A stretch of DNA of 51,898 bases from Nevskiaceae bacterium (GCA_021731445.1 JAKFXK010000031.1:1-51898); one strand, 5' to 3'; numbered from the stretch's first letter, positions 23,087-33,361 are shown. Made by a program: numbers and translations. The notes: generated from the letters alone by a model not told the origin.

Positions 23087-24082
23087 TCAGCGCATCAAGG
23101 CACGGTTGCGGCCAGCCTGCTTGGCTTCGTTGAGCGCAGCATCGGCGCGGGCCAGCAGGGTGCTGTGGCCCAAGAGCGGGTTGTCGGTTTTATGGATGCT
23201 GCTGCCGCCAACCGAAACCGTGATCAGCTGCGCCGGGCTTGCGGGATGCGGGATGGCGAGTTTCTGCACGGATTCGCGTAGGTGCACTGCCACACCGGCG
23301 GCATCCGATGCTGAGGTTTCTGGCAGTACGATCACGCATTGCGCGCCAACGTAGCGGGCGGCGATATCGCCACCACGACGCAGTTGCGCTGCCAGGTGAT
23401 GGGCGACCAGCTTGAGTGTGCGATCCCCGGCTTCGTGGCCGTTGCTTTCGTTGTAGAGCCGGAAGTGGTCGATATCCACCAGCAGCACGGACAGGGGCAG
23501 CGCGCTGCGGTGGCCGCGACGCCATTCACGCTCGAAGAACTCGTCGAAATAGCGGCGGTTGTAGAGGCCGGTCAGCCGGTCTTTCACCGACAGTGCCCGC
23601 AGCAGCAGGGTTTCCTCGAGGATGTCGCGCAGGTCTTCCATCAGGGTGCGCTGCTCTGGCATCAGCTCGCGCGGCGAGTCGTCAATGGCGCACAGTGTGC
23701 CGATGGGCAGGCGGTTGTGCGCGCGGATGGGGATGCCAGCATAAAAGCGGATGTGTGGCTCGCCCATGACCAGCGGATTGCTGCCGAAGCGCACATCCTT
23801 TAGGGCATCCGGCACCACCAGCATCTCGTGGCCCAGAATCGTATGCGCGCAGAAAGAGGCATCTCGGGAGGTTTCGCGCAGGTCCAGCCCCTGCACGGAT
23901 TTGAAAAACTGCCGTTCGCCATCCACCACCGTGAAGGTGGCGGCCCGCACACCCAGCACATGACGGACAAGCCTCGTCAGGCGATCAAAAGAGGGTTCGA
24001 AATCCTTGCCGGTGAGGTGCAGCTGTTCCAGCGTCGCCTGGCGCGCCGCTTCATGCGGGTGATAGGGGGCGGCGATGTGCAT
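23087..24082 (-). CDS. GAF-GGDEF domain protein with degenerate catalytic motif
   Basis: 331 residues. A GAF sensor domain (about 30-160; VRAATFTVVDGERQFFKS, GIPIRAHNRLPIGTLCAID) precedes a diguanylate-cyclase fold (about 166-331; D-R-L-T-G-L-Y-N-R-R-Y-F-D-E, L-V-D-I-D-H-F). The signature G-G-D-E-F is replaced by V245-G-A-Q-C249, so c-di-GMP synthesis is not expected. It may be a sensor, a GTP binder or a protein-interaction module. No inhibitory RxxD site recognised. No good Shine-Dalgarno at ATG 24082. It stands alone and convergent to the tRNA-Pro remnant. Cytosolic. Confidence 0.88.
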   Translation of the reverse strand: MHIAAPYHPHEAARQATLEQLHLTGKDFEPSFDRLTRLVRHVLGVRAATFTVVDGERQFFKSVQGLDLRETSRDASFCAHTILGHEMLVVPDALKDVRFGSNPLVMGEPHIRFYAGIPIRAHNRLPIGTLCAIDDSPRELMPEQRTLMEDLRDILEETLLLRALSVKDRLTGLYNRRYFDEFFEREWRRGHRSALPLSVLLVDIDHFRLYNESNGHEAGDRTLKLVAHHLAAQLRRGGDIAARYVGAQCVIVLPETSASDAAGVAVHLRESVQKLAIPHPASPAQLITVSVGGSSIHKTDNPLLGHSTLLARADAALNEAKQAGRNRALMR

Positions 24083-24184
24083 GTGCGGGCTGCCAGCAGG
24101 AGGTGTGACTGATCATGGCAAGGGCTGCGGTCAACGCTGCCGGCCTGCGCGACAGGATGCGGTCCTGATTCGACGAAAGGCGAC

Positions 24185-25204
24185 TTACAGACTCTGTGCG
24201 AGCCAGCGGGCAATCAGCGCATCGGACCAGCTGTCGAGCTTCCAGTTGTGGATGAAGCCGCAATGGCCGCCGCGCGGCGTCGCCAGGTAATGCTTGAGAT
24301 TGCCTTTGGTCTGTAAGCCCTCGAAGTCCGCAGGCGGGCACACCGAATCATCCTGCGCGGTGAGGATGGCCAGAGGCGTCGGAGAGCACAGCAGCTCTGC
24401 GGGCCTGAGCGTGTACTGGCCGAGATAGGCTTCGAGGTCGGGATATTCGGTGTGGGTCGCGACGAAGGCGCGGGTGATCTCGGTGAAATTGCGGAGCCGC
24501 TTCTGTGGCGAGAAATCGTAGCGGCCAGGGAAGGCCTTGGCCTTGGCATCCATGGTCTTGCGCCACTTGTCGAGAAAGTAGCGGTTGATGAGCTTCGGCC
24601 CCTCGTCGATGGCCCGCAGCGTGGAGCCGGGATTGAGAGCCGGCGAGATACCGATACACAGCTTGGGGGTGATGCCCACAGCAGGCCCGTGCAGGCCGAC
24701 CCGCAAGGAAAAATTGCCGCCCAGCGAGAAACCCACCACCTGCAGGGGCAGGGTGTGCTGCTCAAGCGCCTGGATCTGCCGCACGGCACCCAGCACTTCG
24801 GCCAGACGCGCCGAATGGAACATGCCCTCGTTGAGTCCGTGGTGGGTGCTGCCGTGGTCGCGCAGGTTGAGGCGGAAGATGGAATGGCCAGACTGGTACA
24901 GCGCACAGGCCAGTCCGTAGAGGTAGCTCGAATCATGCGAACCCTCCCAGCCGTGGATCAGCACCACCAGGCTTTTGGCGGTCGCCTGTGCGGTATGCCA
25001 TCCAGTCAGGCGGACTTGGCCGCCGCGTTCGTCCGCAGTGTCCAGTTCGACCAGTCTGGAACAAGTGTCCAAGTCGATACCTCGCCGCCGCCACAGCCAG
25101 CGCGCGGGCCGTTTGCTGGCCAATATGGATTGCATGAAGGCTGAACGAAGGCCAGCTGCCGGTGCAAAAGAGGGTTCCGGCATGACGGGTGCGGCATCGA
25201 ACAT
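24185..25204 (-). CDS. YheT-like alpha/beta hydrolase
   Basis: 339 residues of the abhydrolase family related to Escherichia coli YheT. The oxyanion strand LVVLIHGWEGS, nucleophile elbow G-F-S-L-G-G, acid in A-Q-D-D-S-V, and histidine in G-G-H-C-G-F complete the triad. The substrate is probably an ester but unknown. I start at ATG 25204; a TTG at 25222 overlapping the previous stop is also possible. It is 14 bases after the PF10118-type gene, a likely two-gene operon. Confidence 0.88.
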   Translation of the reverse strand: MFDAAPVMPEPSFAPAAGLRSAFMQSILASKRPARWLWRRRGIDLDTCSRLVELDTADERGGQVRLTGWHTAQATAKSLVVLIHGWEGSHDSSYLYGLACALYQSGHSIFRLNLRDHGSTHHGLNEGMFHSARLAEVLGAVRQIQALEQHTLPLQVVGFSLGGNFSLRVGLHGPAVGITPKLCIGISPALNPGSTLRAIDEGPKLINRYFLDKWRKTMDAKAKAFPGRYDFSPQKRLRNFTEITRAFVATHTEYPDLEAYLGQYTLRPAELLCSPTPLAILTAQDDSVCPPADFEGLQTKGNLKHYLATPRGGHCGFIHNWKLDSWSDALIARWLAQSL

Positions 25205-25218
25205 GGAGGCGTTACTTC

Positions 25219-26085
25219 TCAATGCAGGGCGGGGTTGGCGAGGTCGGCTGTCAGCTGCTCGAGTTCCACCAGCGCGGCCCGGTTGTCGTGCTGCCAGGGG
25301 TGGAAACCCGGCTTGAAGTAGGCAAACCAGGCGGGCGCCAGCGACAGCCAGGCCGCCGGCTTCACGAACAGGAACTTTGCCAGCCGCAGGTAGCCCACCA
25401 AATGCCCCTGCTGCGGTTTGGCCGCATGCACCATGCGCACATGAAAGATGGCGGTGAACAGCCAGAAGAACCAGCTGGTCTGCAACAGGCCCCAGCAGCG
25501 TTTCAGGTAGCTGCCCAAGGTCGGCGGCATCACGGTTTTCCAGACATCGAAGGCCACGGCCTTGTGCTCGGTTTCTTCCAGCGCGTGCCAGCGCCAGAGC
25601 CGCGCGTAGTCGGGATGCGAGCCCGCCAGCACCTCAGGTTTGCGCAGCATGTCTGCGGCCATGATGGCAGTGAGATGTTCTAGCGCGATGGTCATCGACA
25701 GCTGCATCGAGGGCGAGAAGACCTTGTGCGCCATCTTCAGGCGATTGATGGTGAACTGCTCGATACGGTCGGCGGGCAGACCTGCCTCATCCATCAGCGC
25801 ATTGAAGGCGCGATGCTCGCGGCCGTGCATTGCCTCCTGCCCGATGAAGCCGGCGACGGCTTGTTGCAACGTTGGGTCCGTGATCTGGCTTTTGTAATGC
25901 CGCACGCTCTGGATGAAGAACTTTTCCCCTTCGGGAAAATACAGCGAGAGGGTGTTGAAGAACTGGGTCACATGACCACCGGCGCCGTGCCAGTCGGTGA
26001 TGCGCGCAGGCGGAAACGGGAAATGCAGGTCTCTGCGCACCGGCATGGGAGCAGGGACAGTGGGCGATGGTGCAGGGTCTGACAT
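25219..26085 (-). CDS. predicted metal-dependent hydrolase (PF10118-type)
   Basis: 288 residues. It contains carboxylate/histidine pairs at ferritin-like spacing: F-I-G-Q-E-A-M-H-G-R-E-H, A-L-E-H-L-T, and H-A-L-E-E-T-E-H-K-A-V-A. This fits the COG3687/PF10118 family, annotated as metal-dependent hydrolases of unknown substrate and plausibly di-iron. A hydrophobic C-terminal region (WFFWLFTAIFHV) suggests membrane association. The start ATG 26085 has GAGGAG just upstream; the frame extends to 26241 without support. Cotranscribed with the YheT-like hydrolase. Confidence 0.82.
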   Translation of the reverse strand: MSDPAPSPTVPAPMPVRRDLHFPFPPARITDWHGAGGHVTQFFNTLSLYFPEGEKFFIQSVRHYKSQITDPTLQQAVAGFIGQEAMHGREHRAFNALMDEAGLPADRIEQFTINRLKMAHKVFSPSMQLSMTIALEHLTAIMAADMLRKPEVLAGSHPDYARLWRWHALEETEHKAVAFDVWKTVMPPTLGSYLKRCWGLLQTSWFFWLFTAIFHVRMVHAAKPQQGHLVGYLRLAKFLFVKPAAWLSLAPAWFAYFKPGFHPWQHDNRAALVELEQLTADLANPALH

Positions 26086-26171
26086 CGGACTCTCCTCGCG
26101 GGTAGACAGTCGTCTACACGAAAACAGTGTTGATCTTCGCTTGGTCCAAGTCAAGTCCCCGACCCCTCGCC

Positions 26172-27317
26172 TCAGACCGTGTGGAGGTGCCTCAGGGTGC
26201 TCTGGTAGATGCGCGAGAGCCGCTCCAAGTCCGCCACCCACACATGCTCGTTGATCTTGTGTATCGAGTCGTTGACCGGCCCGATCTCCACGGTCTGCGC
26301 GCCCCAGGGGCTGATGAAGCGCGCATCGGAGGTGCCGCCACCGGTGAACAGCTCGGGTGCGAGGCCCGTCTCCTCAGCGATGGCGGCCTGCGCTGCCGCA
26401 ATCAGCGCGCCCTGCCGGGTCAGGAAAGGCTCGCCCGAGAGTTGCCATTTCAGTTCATGACGAAACTCCTGCGCGTCCAGGATGGCTTGCACCCGCGCGC
26501 GCAACGAGGCGTCTGTGGATTCGGTGCAGTAGCGGAAGTTGAACACCAACTCGCACTCGCCCGGCACCACGTTGTTGGCACCCGTGCCGGCATGGAGATT
26601 GGAGACCTGGAACGAGGTGGGCGGAAAGAAGGCATTGCCCTCGTCCCAGTGTTCGGCCACCAGTGCCGCAAGCGCCGGGGCAAGCCGGTGGATGGGGTTC
26701 TCCACTTTGGCGGGGTAGGCGATGTGGCCCTGTTTGCCGAGTACCTTGAGTATGCCGTTGAGCGAGCCACGGCGGCCCACCATGATGCGGTCGCCCAGCA
26801 CATGGCTGCTGGATGCCTCGCCGACGATGGCGTAGTCAGGCTGGATGCCGCGCGCCTGCAACACTTTCACCACGTGACGGGTACCGTGCTGGGCCGCGCC
26901 TTCCTCGTCGCTGGTGATGAGAAAGGCGAGGGTGCCCTGGATTGGGCCGGCCGCCAGCAGGCGCTCGACGGCGCAAACCATCGCCGCCAGGCCGGATTTC
27001 ATGTCCGCCGCGCCCCGGCCATACAGCACGCCGTCGCGGATTTCCGGTGCGAAAGGGTCGCTGTGCCACTGGTCGAGCGGGCCGGTGGGCACCACATCGG
27101 TGTGGCCGGCGAGGATGGTCAGCGGTGCACCACTGCCACGGGTGGCCCAAAGGTTGGTCACGCCGCCCTCGTCGATCCACTCGCTGGTGAACCCGAACAC
27201 TTCGAGACGCGCCGCGATCAGCGCGCAACAACCGGCGTCGTCCGGAGTCAGAGAGCGGCGGGCGATCAGCGCGGCCGTGAGCGCCAGAACGGCTGAGCCG
27301 GCAATGTCATCGGCCAT
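26172..27317 (-). CDS. dapE: succinyl-diaminopimelate desuccinylase
   Basis: 381 residues, the usual length. A zinc peptidase-like enzyme that hydrolyses N-succinyl-LL-diaminopimelate in lysine and peptidoglycan synthesis. Metal and catalytic motifs: H-T-D-V-V-P, G-R-G-A-A-D-M-K-S-G, S-D-E-E-G, G-E-A-S-S and C-terminal I-N-E-H-V. Dimerisation domain at about 180-295. dapD, the preceding pathway step, lies about 1.6 kb upstream on the same strand, separated by two other genes. Confidence 0.97.
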   Translation of the reverse strand: MADDIAGSAVLALTAALIARRSLTPDDAGCCALIAARLEVFGFTSEWIDEGGVTNLWATRGSGAPLTILAGHTDVVPTGPLDQWHSDPFAPEIRDGVLYGRGAADMKSGLAAMVCAVERLLAAGPIQGTLAFLITSDEEGAAQHGTRHVVKVLQARGIQPDYAIVGEASSSHVLGDRIMVGRRGSLNGILKVLGKQGHIAYPAKVENPIHRLAPALAALVAEHWDEGNAFFPPTSFQVSNLHAGTGANNVVPGECELVFNFRYCTESTDASLRARVQAILDAQEFRHELKWQLSGEPFLTRQGALIAAAQAAIAEETGLAPELFTGGGTSDARFISPWGAQTVEIGPVNDSIHKINEHVWVADLERLSRIYQSTLRHLHTV

Positions 27318-27356
27318 GGGTGATTCTCAGCATGGGTTGTGCAGGTAAGCCGTTTC

Positions 27357-28295
27357 TCAGCGCCGCCGGGCGGTCGGCGAGACGTTGAACAGCAGCGGCT
27401 CGGTGGCCGACATTTGCAGGTCGCCGGATTTCAGCAGAAGGTCGAGCGTATGGATCAGCGAGTCACGGCTGTGCTTCCAGCTCGATTCGAGCGTGGTGAA
27501 GGGCAGCGACGATGACTGCTTGAACAGGCCCATCCCCTTGCGGCGCAGGTCTGCATCAGGGTAGCTCTCTTCGATCTGCCGCAAAGGCTGTGAGAGTGCC
27601 AGCAGTGCGGGATGACTGACAGCAGCCCTGAGATAGGCCTCGCCGTCGGCGGTGAGCGCCCAGTAATTCTCGTAGCGCAGAAAGGCAGGCTTGACATAGC
27701 CATCGCGCAGGATCACGTCCAGACCCGCACGCAGGTGCTCGCCGCGCTGGCCGGTTTCTTGCCAGTAACGGGTGAGCGTCATGGCGATCAGCTGCTGTCC
27801 GGCACCCAGCTTCAGGTCACGGAAGATAGTGAGGATTTGGTTGCGCAAGCCAATTTCTGTTGGCTGCTTGGTCGGATCGACAAAACGTGTGGGCGCAGCG
27901 GCGGGCTCGACCTCTGTTGGTACCACGGGCCGTGGGGGCGCTGGTGCGGACACCACTGCCTGCGGCAGCGGTGCGGGCTTGAAGGCGGGTGCAGCAGCAG
28001 CGGACATCGGCGCTGGCACAGGTGTAGGCAAGCGGGCCTTGTCCATCGCGCCCAACAACTGCTCGAAGCCCTTGGTGGAAAGCCGCACATGCGGCTGCTC
28101 CAGGCCGGGAGTCATCACCAACAGGCCCTGCCCGAACAGCCACTCAAGGCTGTTGCGCAACTGCGCATAGGAGCGCTTGGTGGCGATCCACTTCTGCTGC
28201 ATCAGCGAAAACGGAATGCCATCCGAAATGCTGACGCTGTGGGCATTGAGCCAGTGCAACAGGTCGTCGGCGTCATCGTGCAGAGTGTCAGTCAT
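27357..28295 (-). CDS. conserved-looking protein of unknown function, two wing-like domains
   Basis: 312 residues, not recognised. An N-terminal domain (about 1-90) with winged-helix character (SYAQLRNSLEWLFGQGLLVMTP) is followed by a long Ala/Pro linker (about 92-140) and a C-terminal helical domain (about 145-312) with another wing-like unit (RAGLDVILRDGYVKPAFLRY ... WALTADGEAYLRAA). No signal peptide or membrane segment. It lies between dapE and the GNAT gene in the dap block, 45 bases from the GNAT stop. A regulatory or DNA-binding role is possible but unproven. Confidence 0.75.
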   Translation of the reverse strand: MTDTLHDDADDLLHWLNAHSVSISDGIPFSLMQQKWIATKRSYAQLRNSLEWLFGQGLLVMTPGLEQPHVRLSTKGFEQLLGAMDKARLPTPVPAPMSAAAAPAFKPAPLPQAVVSAPAPPRPVVPTEVEPAAAPTRFVDPTKQPTEIGLRNQILTIFRDLKLGAGQQLIAMTLTRYWQETGQRGEHLRAGLDVILRDGYVKPAFLRYENYWALTADGEAYLRAAVSHPALLALSQPLRQIEESYPDADLRRKGMGLFKQSSSLPFTTLESSWKHSRDSLIHTLDLLLKSGDLQMSATEPLLFNVSPTARRR

Positions 28296-28340
28296 GGCGT
28301 ATTGCGGATGGTTTGATATCGACGCGACTATGCCCAGCGT

Positions 28341-28883
28341 TCAGCCTTTCTGCCAGTCGTTGTTGAGCAGGCCGTAGATCAGGCTGCCGCTGTATTTGCC
28401 GCGGAACTTGTAGTTCTCGCGCAGATGACCTTCAAGCTTGAAACCCAGCCGCAGCAAGAGGCCGGACGAACGCGCATTGTCTGGATGCACATGGGCCTCG
28501 ATGCGATGCAGCGTCAGGCTGGCAAAGCCGTGGTCAAACATGGGTGCCAGTGCCCGCCGTGCATAACCCTTGCCCCAGAAGGCCGGCAGGATGGCGTAGC
28601 CGATCTCGGCATGGTCGTGCTCGCGGTCGATGCGCCAGATGCCGCCAGTTCCCAATGTGGTAGCGCTGGATTTCTCGACGATTCGCCAGCTGCAGCCGCT
28701 GCCATTGGCATTCGCCTCGACAATGCTCTGCACCTTGCCTACGGCCTCGTCGCGCGAGGCAAATGGTTCGCGGTCGATGTAACGGCCAGCTTCGGGGTCG
28801 TTGCGCAGCTGATACACGAGATCGACGTCTGCAAGCGTCAGTGGCTCAATGCGGATGAGCTCGTCTTGCCAGCAGGGCAGCAT
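28341..28883 (-). CDS. GNAT N-acetyltransferase (RimJ/RimL-like)
   Basis: 180 residues. The acetyl-CoA binding motif A (I-L-P-A-F-W-G-K-G-Y-A-R-R-A-L) and motif B (RIEAHVHPDNARSSGLLLRLGF), followed by E-G-H-L-R-E-N-Y, place it with RimJ/RimL-type acetyltransferases that modify protein N-termini or small amines. The substrate is unknown. It begins 6 bases after the dapD stop, so it is part of the dapD transcript. Confidence 0.87.
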   Translation of the reverse strand: MLPCWQDELIRIEPLTLADVDLVYQLRNDPEAGRYIDREPFASRDEAVGKVQSIVEANANGSGCSWRIVEKSSATTLGTGGIWRIDREHDHAEIGYAILPAFWGKGYARRALAPMFDHGFASLTLHRIEAHVHPDNARSSGLLLRLGFKLEGHLRENYKFRGKYSGSLIYGLLNNDWQKG

Positions 28884-28889
28884 CGGGGG

Positions 28890-29705
28890 TCAGTCGTCGC
28901 GCAGAAGCGCGTTGATGCCGGTCTTCGCGCGCGTCTGCGCATCGACGCGCTTGACGATGATGGCCGCCGTGAGGCTGTAGCGGCCGCCGTCCTTGGGCAG
29001 GGTGCCAGGTACCACGACGCTGTACGGTGGCACGTGGCCGTAGCTGATTTCACCCGTGCTGCGGTCGAGGATGGGAGTGGACTGGGTGATGAACACGCCC
29101 ATCGACAACACGCTCCCCCGGCCGACGATCACGCCCTCCACCACTTCGCTGCGGGCACCGATAAAGCAGTCGTCTTCGATGATGGTCGGCGAGGCTTGCA
29201 GCGGTTCCAGCACGCCGCCAATGCCCGTGCCCGCCGAGATGTGGCAGTTGGCCCCCACCTGCGCGCAGGAGCCGACGCTGGCCCAGGTATCCACCATCGT
29301 GCCACTGCCGACATGCGCGCCGATGTTGACGAAACTCGGCATGAGAATGCAGCCGGGCGCCAGGTATGCGCCCTTGCGCACCGCCGCCGGCGGCACGATG
29401 CGTGCGCCTTGCGCCTTGTATTGCGCGTCGCCCCAGCCCGCAAACTTGAGTGGCACCTTGTCGTAGCCCATCAGCTGGCCCATCTCGATGGGGGCGTTGT
29501 CGTGCAGGCGGAAGAACAGCAGAACGGCTTTCTTCAGCCAGTCGTTCACCTGCCAACCCGTTGCGGTGGGCTCAGCGACGCGGGCCTTGCCGCTGTCGAG
29601 CAGCTCGATGGCTTCAAGCACGGCGAGGCGGATTTCAGCGTCTTGGGGGTTCAGTGTGCTGCGCTGCTCCCAGGCGGATTCGATGGTGGATTTGAGTTGG
29701 GTCAT
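28890..29705 (-). CDS. dapD: tetrahydrodipicolinate N-succinyltransferase
   Basis: 271 residues. Trimeric left-handed beta-helix acyltransferase that adds succinyl to tetrahydrodipicolinate in lysine/diaminopimelate synthesis. The N-terminal helical domain ([15 protein letters not shown]) is followed by hexapeptide repeats from about residue 100 ([13 protein letters not shown]) and the C-terminal segment P-P-Y-S-V-V-V-P-G. Its start lies 1 base after the glnD stop, so translation is probably coupled. Confidence 0.97.
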   Translation of the reverse strand: MTQLKSTIESAWEQRSTLNPQDAEIRLAVLEAIELLDSGKARVAEPTATGWQVNDWLKKAVLLFFRLHDNAPIEMGQLMGYDKVPLKFAGWGDAQYKAQGARIVPPAAVRKGAYLAPGCILMPSFVNIGAHVGSGTMVDTWASVGSCAQVGANCHISAGTGIGGVLEPLQASPTIIEDDCFIGARSEVVEGVIVGRGSVLSMGVFITQSTPILDRSTGEISYGHVPPYSVVVPGTLPKDGGRYSLTAAIIVKRVDAQTRAKTGINALLRDD

Positions 29706-29706
29706 G

Positions 29707-32403
29707 TCAGGAGTCGGAGCGATCTAGGGTGCGGATCAAGACTTCACGCAGCTCATCCAGCAGGCCTTCATCAAGCAGCGGCTGGTGCGCGCGGTCGGTG
29801 AGATAAAAAACGTCTTCGGCGCGCTCGCCGATGGTGGCGATCTTGGCGGCGTCGAGCAGGATGCCGCGCTTGTGGAAGATACGACCGATCATGCTGAGCA
29901 AACCCGGCTGGTCCGCCGCCACCAGCTCCAGCACGGTACGGCCACGGGCGGCTTCCTGACGGATATGCACGGTGGTGGGCGTGTTGAAGTGACGCAGGCG
30001 GGTGGACATGCGACGGTTGACGTCGACCACCGTGATGGCGGGATCGGCGATGACACGGGCGAGACGCTGGATGATCTCTTCCGTGCGGTGCTCACTAGTG
30101 ATGGCACTGCCGTCGGCTTCGAGCACGACATAGCTGTCAAGCACGTAGCCATCGGCGGTGGTGTGCAGGCGCGCATCGAGAATGTTCAAGCCCAGGCTCG
30201 CCAGCACGCCGGTGGTCAGCCCGAACAGATGGTCGCGGTCGCGGCAGTAGATGAAGACGCTGGTGCCGCGATCCTCGAAGTTCTTCACGAGCACCAAAGG
30301 CTGCGGTGCATCGGGATGGATGAGTATTTCCGGCAGGTGCCAGGCCAGCTCATCGGACGTGTGGCGCAGGAAGTATTCCGTCTCGATGCGCGAGAACACC
30401 TGTGCGGCGGCCTTCGCGTCGATACCCTGTGCGACGACTTTGTCCAGCGCGCGCTGGCGGTTGGCATCGGCACGTTGATCGAGCGTGAAGAGACTGTCCA
30501 GGCCTTGTTCGAGCGCGCGCGCAGTAGCCTTGTACAGCTCCTTCAGCAGCGAGTCGCGCCAGCTGTTCCAGAGCTTTGGGTTGGTGCCGCGAATGTCGGA
30601 CACGGTCAGCAAGTACAGGTAATCCAGCCGCTCGCGGGTGTCACAGGTCCTGGTGAAGACGGCGACCACTTGCGGATCTTGCACGTCCTGCTTCTGGGCG
30701 GTGAGCGACATTGTCAGGTGATGGCGCACCAGCCAGGCGACGAGTTCGGCGTCGGCGTGAGAAAGACCGTGGTCGAGGCAGAAGCCAATCGCATCGGCGC
30801 CGCCCAACTCGGAGTGATCGCCACCACGACCCTTGGCGAGGTCGTGGAAAAACGCGGCGAGGTAGAGCAGCTCCGGCTTGGGCAGGCGCTTGAAAATCTC
30901 CGAAGGGAAGGGCAGCTCGTCGGCGAACTGCGGCATCGCGATGCGTCGCGCGTTGCGCACGACGTAGAGGATGTGCTCGTCCACCGTCAGGGTGTGGAAC
31001 AGGTCGTATTGCATGTGGCCGACAATGCGGCCAAACGCGGGCAGATAGCGGCCCAGCACGCCATAGCGGTTCATGCGACGCAGGCCGTGGGTGAGCCCGT
31101 TGCCGTTGCGGAACAGCTCAATGAAAAGGCTCTTGGTGCGTAGATCTGCACGCACGGCGCCGTCGAGCAGGCGCAGGTCGCGGCGGATCAGCCGCAGCGT
31201 CTGTGCGCGGATGCCGGTGATCTCCGGATGCGCCTGCATCAGCGTGAAAATTTCGATCAGCGCCCAGGGCTGAGTGGTGAAGATGGCCTCGTCACGGGCT
31301 TCGATCACCGAGCCGCGAATCTGGAAGCGGGCGTTGAGGATGTTGACCTCACCATCTTTGCCAGCCCCCAGGATCGCTTCTTCAAACAGCTGCAAGAGCA
31401 TGTCGTTGAGGCAGGAGAGCGACTTGATGGTGCGGTAGTAGAGCTGCATGAACTGCTCGACCGCGCGGTTGTCGGGCTTGGCCCCATCGCTGGGGGCGTC
31501 GATGTAGCCGAACAGGCTGGCGACGCGCACTTGATGATCGAACAGGAGGCGGTCTTCGTGCCTGCCCGTGATCATGTGCAGGGCAAAGCGCACGCGCCAG
31601 AGAAAATCCTGGCCGGCGAACAGCTCGTCAGTCTCCTGCTTGCTCAGAAAACCGAAGTCACGCAACTCTTGGAGAGAGGCCGCACCGAATTGGCGCTTGG
31701 CGACCCAGGCAATGGTGTGGATGTCGCGCAGACCGCCGGGCGATTCCTTGACGTTCGGCTCCAGCTTGTAGCCGCTGTCGTCGTACTTGGCATGGCGGCG
31801 GCGCTGCTCTTCGAGCTTGGCCTTGAAGAAGGCGGCCACTGGCCAGAGCTTGTCCGGCGAGGTGTCGTGCAGCAACTGCGCATGTAGCGTCGCGTCGCCG
31901 ATGAGCAGGCGCGATTCGAGCAGATTGGTGATGACAGTGAGGTCTTCCGCGGCGATGCGCGCGCATTCCTCCACCGTGCGCACGCTGCTGCCGACTTCGA
32001 GGCCGATGTCCCACAGGAAGGTGAAGAAGGGTTCGAGCCGGGTGCGGTGCTCGGCCAGAGCTTCGGGCGTGTGCAGCACGAGCAGATCAATGTCGGAGTA
32101 CGGCAGCAGCTCACCCCGGCCATAGCCACCGACCGCCACCAGAGCAATGCCACTGGCAGCGCCCACATGCCGTTCCCAGACTTCGCGCAGTACCTCATCG
32201 ATCAGCTGCGCGCGGGCGCGCACCAGCACGTCGGCGGGCGCGCCGTCGTTGAACAGGCCAAACAGCCGCTCGCGGCCCCAGGCCAATGTCTCCTTGAAAG
32301 TGGCGATGGCGGGCTTGCCGGCCACCTGCAGGCGACCGCGAATCTTGCGGGTCGAAAATACTTCGACCGTCAAGGATTCACTGAGATCCAGGTCAGCGGT
32401 CAT
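29707..32403 (-). CDS. glnD: bifunctional uridylyltransferase/uridylyl-removing enzyme
   Basis: 898 residues. Nitrogen-status sensor that uridylylates PII proteins when glutamine is low and removes UMP when it is high. An N-terminal nucleotidyltransferase domain ([17 protein letters not shown]), a central HD domain ([14 protein letters not shown]) and two C-terminal ACT domains (about 700-890, e.g. [19 protein letters not shown]) are all present. The ATG overlaps the map stop by 1 base. The map-glnD-dapD order matches several gamma- and betaproteobacteria. Confidence 0.97.
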   Translation of the reverse strand: MTADLDLSESLTVEVFSTRKIRGRLQVAGKPAIATFKETLAWGRERLFGLFNDGAPADVLVRARAQLIDEVLREVWERHVGAASGIALVAVGGYGRGELLPYSDIDLLVLHTPEALAEHRTRLEPFFTFLWDIGLEVGSSVRTVEECARIAAEDLTVITNLLESRLLIGDATLHAQLLHDTSPDKLWPVAAFFKAKLEEQRRRHAKYDDSGYKLEPNVKESPGGLRDIHTIAWVAKRQFGAASLQELRDFGFLSKQETDELFAGQDFLWRVRFALHMITGRHEDRLLFDHQVRVASLFGYIDAPSDGAKPDNRAVEQFMQLYYRTIKSLSCLNDMLLQLFEEAILGAGKDGEVNILNARFQIRGSVIEARDEAIFTTQPWALIEIFTLMQAHPEITGIRAQTLRLIRRDLRLLDGAVRADLRTKSLFIELFRNGNGLTHGLRRMNRYGVLGRYLPAFGRIVGHMQYDLFHTLTVDEHILYVVRNARRIAMPQFADELPFPSEIFKRLPKPELLYLAAFFHDLAKGRGGDHSELGGADAIGFCLDHGLSHADAELVAWLVRHHLTMSLTAQKQDVQDPQVVAVFTRTCDTRERLDYLYLLTVSDIRGTNPKLWNSWRDSLLKELYKATARALEQGLDSLFTLDQRADANRQRALDKVVAQGIDAKAAAQVFSRIETEYFLRHTSDELAWHLPEILIHPDAPQPLVLVKNFEDRGTSVFIYCRDRDHLFGLTTGVLASLGLNILDARLHTTADGYVLDSYVVLEADGSAITSEHRTEEIIQRLARVIADPAITVVDVNRRMSTRLRHFNTPTTVHIRQEAARGRTVLELVAADQPGLLSMIGRIFHKRGILLDAAKIATIGERAEDVFYLTDRAHQPLLDEGLLDELREVLIRTLDRSDS

Positions 32404-33188
32404 TAGGGGGTTTCATCCGAGCGCAGGGTTAGCACTTCGACACCATCTTTGGTGACCAGCACAGTGTGTTCCCATTGGGCGCTGAGCGAATGATCCTTGG
32501 TAACTACTGTCCAGCCATCTGGCAGCAGGCGGGTTTCAAAGCGGCCTGCGTTGACCATGGGTTCAATCGTGAAGGTCATGCCTTCCTGCAATTCCATTCC
32601 CGTGCCGGGTTTGCCGTAATGCAGGATCTGCGGGTCTTCGTGGAACACGCGGCCAATGCCGTGGCCGCAGTAATCGCGCACCACCGAGTAGCCTGCGCGC
32701 TCGATCACCTGCTGCACCGCATGGCCGATGTCGCCCAGCCGTGCACCAGGCCTGACCACGCGGATGCCCGCCCACATGGCCTCGCGGGCCGTGTTGACGA
32801 GGCGCTTGGCCAGCACGCCCGGTTCGCCGACCATGAACATGAAGCTGGTGTCGCCATGGAAGCCATCCTTGATGACGGTGACATCGACATTGACGATGTC
32901 GCCTTTCTTCAAAGGCTTGTCACTGGGGATGCCATGGCAGACCACATGGTTGACCGAGGTACAGAGCGATTTCGGGAAGGGCGGGCGATCTGCCGTGCCG
33001 CCATAGCCGAGCGGGGCAGGGATGCAGCCCAGCACCTCGCTCACGTACTGGTGGGCGTGGTCGTTGATGGCGCCCGTGGTGACGCCGGGTTTCACAAAGG
33101 ACTGCAAATGTTCGAGCACGCTGGCAGCGGCGCGACCGGCGGCGCGCATGGCGTCCTGCTCGGCGGGGGTTTTTATGGTGATGCCCAT
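32403..33188 (-). CDS. map: methionine aminopeptidase type I
   Basis: 261 residues. Removes N-terminal Met cotranslationally using two metal ions. Ligand-bearing segments are D-I-V-N-V-D-V, G-D-T-S, C-G-H-G-I-G, E-P-M-V and the C-terminal Q-W-E-H-T. It is divergent from rpsB, the common arrangement. Its 3' end overlaps glnD. Confidence 0.97.
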   Translation of the reverse strand: MGITIKTPAEQDAMRAAGRAAASVLEHLQSFVKPGVTTGAINDHAHQYVSEVLGCIPAPLGYGGTADRPPFPKSLCTSVNHVVCHGIPSDKPLKKGDIVNVDVTVIKDGFHGDTSFMFMVGEPGVLAKRLVNTAREAMWAGIRVVRPGARLGDIGHAVQQVIERAGYSVVRDYCGHGIGRVFHEDPQILHYGKPGTGMELQEGMTFTIEPMVNAGRFETRLLPDGWTVVTKDHSLSAQWEHTVLVTKDGVEVLTLRSDETP

Positions 33189-33212
33189 TTCCGCCGTGAT
33201 AACGGCAACTCA

Positions 33213-33241
33213 TTGTTTGCGAAGGGGCCGCATGGTATAAA
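33213..33241 (+). promoter_or_regulatory. probable rpsB-tsf promoter
   Basis: TTGTTT (33213-33218), 17-bp spacer, TATAAA (33236-33241), then GCGCGCCC discriminator. About 120 bases of leader follow before rpsB, room for the known S2 autoregulatory leader. The discriminator matches that before tRNA-His. Confidence 0.6.
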
Positions 33242-33361
33242 GCGCGCCCTTTTATGGCAATCCAGCCATTTACAAGGAAACCATCCGCGCGACCTAAGGG
33301 TGTGTCTTCGATATGAGGACATGCACCGCGCGGTTAGCCCAAACCCTCAGGAGCTTTCACC

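Noticed and set aside
26127-27296. 389-residue plus-strand frame
   Set aside because: Antisense to dapE, whose catalytic motifs are complete on the other strand.
28425-29801. 458-residue plus-strand frame
   Set aside because: Antisense to dapD and the GNAT gene; a G+C-rich codon artefact without a Shine-Dalgarno or protein character.
29785-31143. 452-residue plus-strand frame
   Set aside because: Antisense to glnD; an open frame expected from high G+C codon bias.
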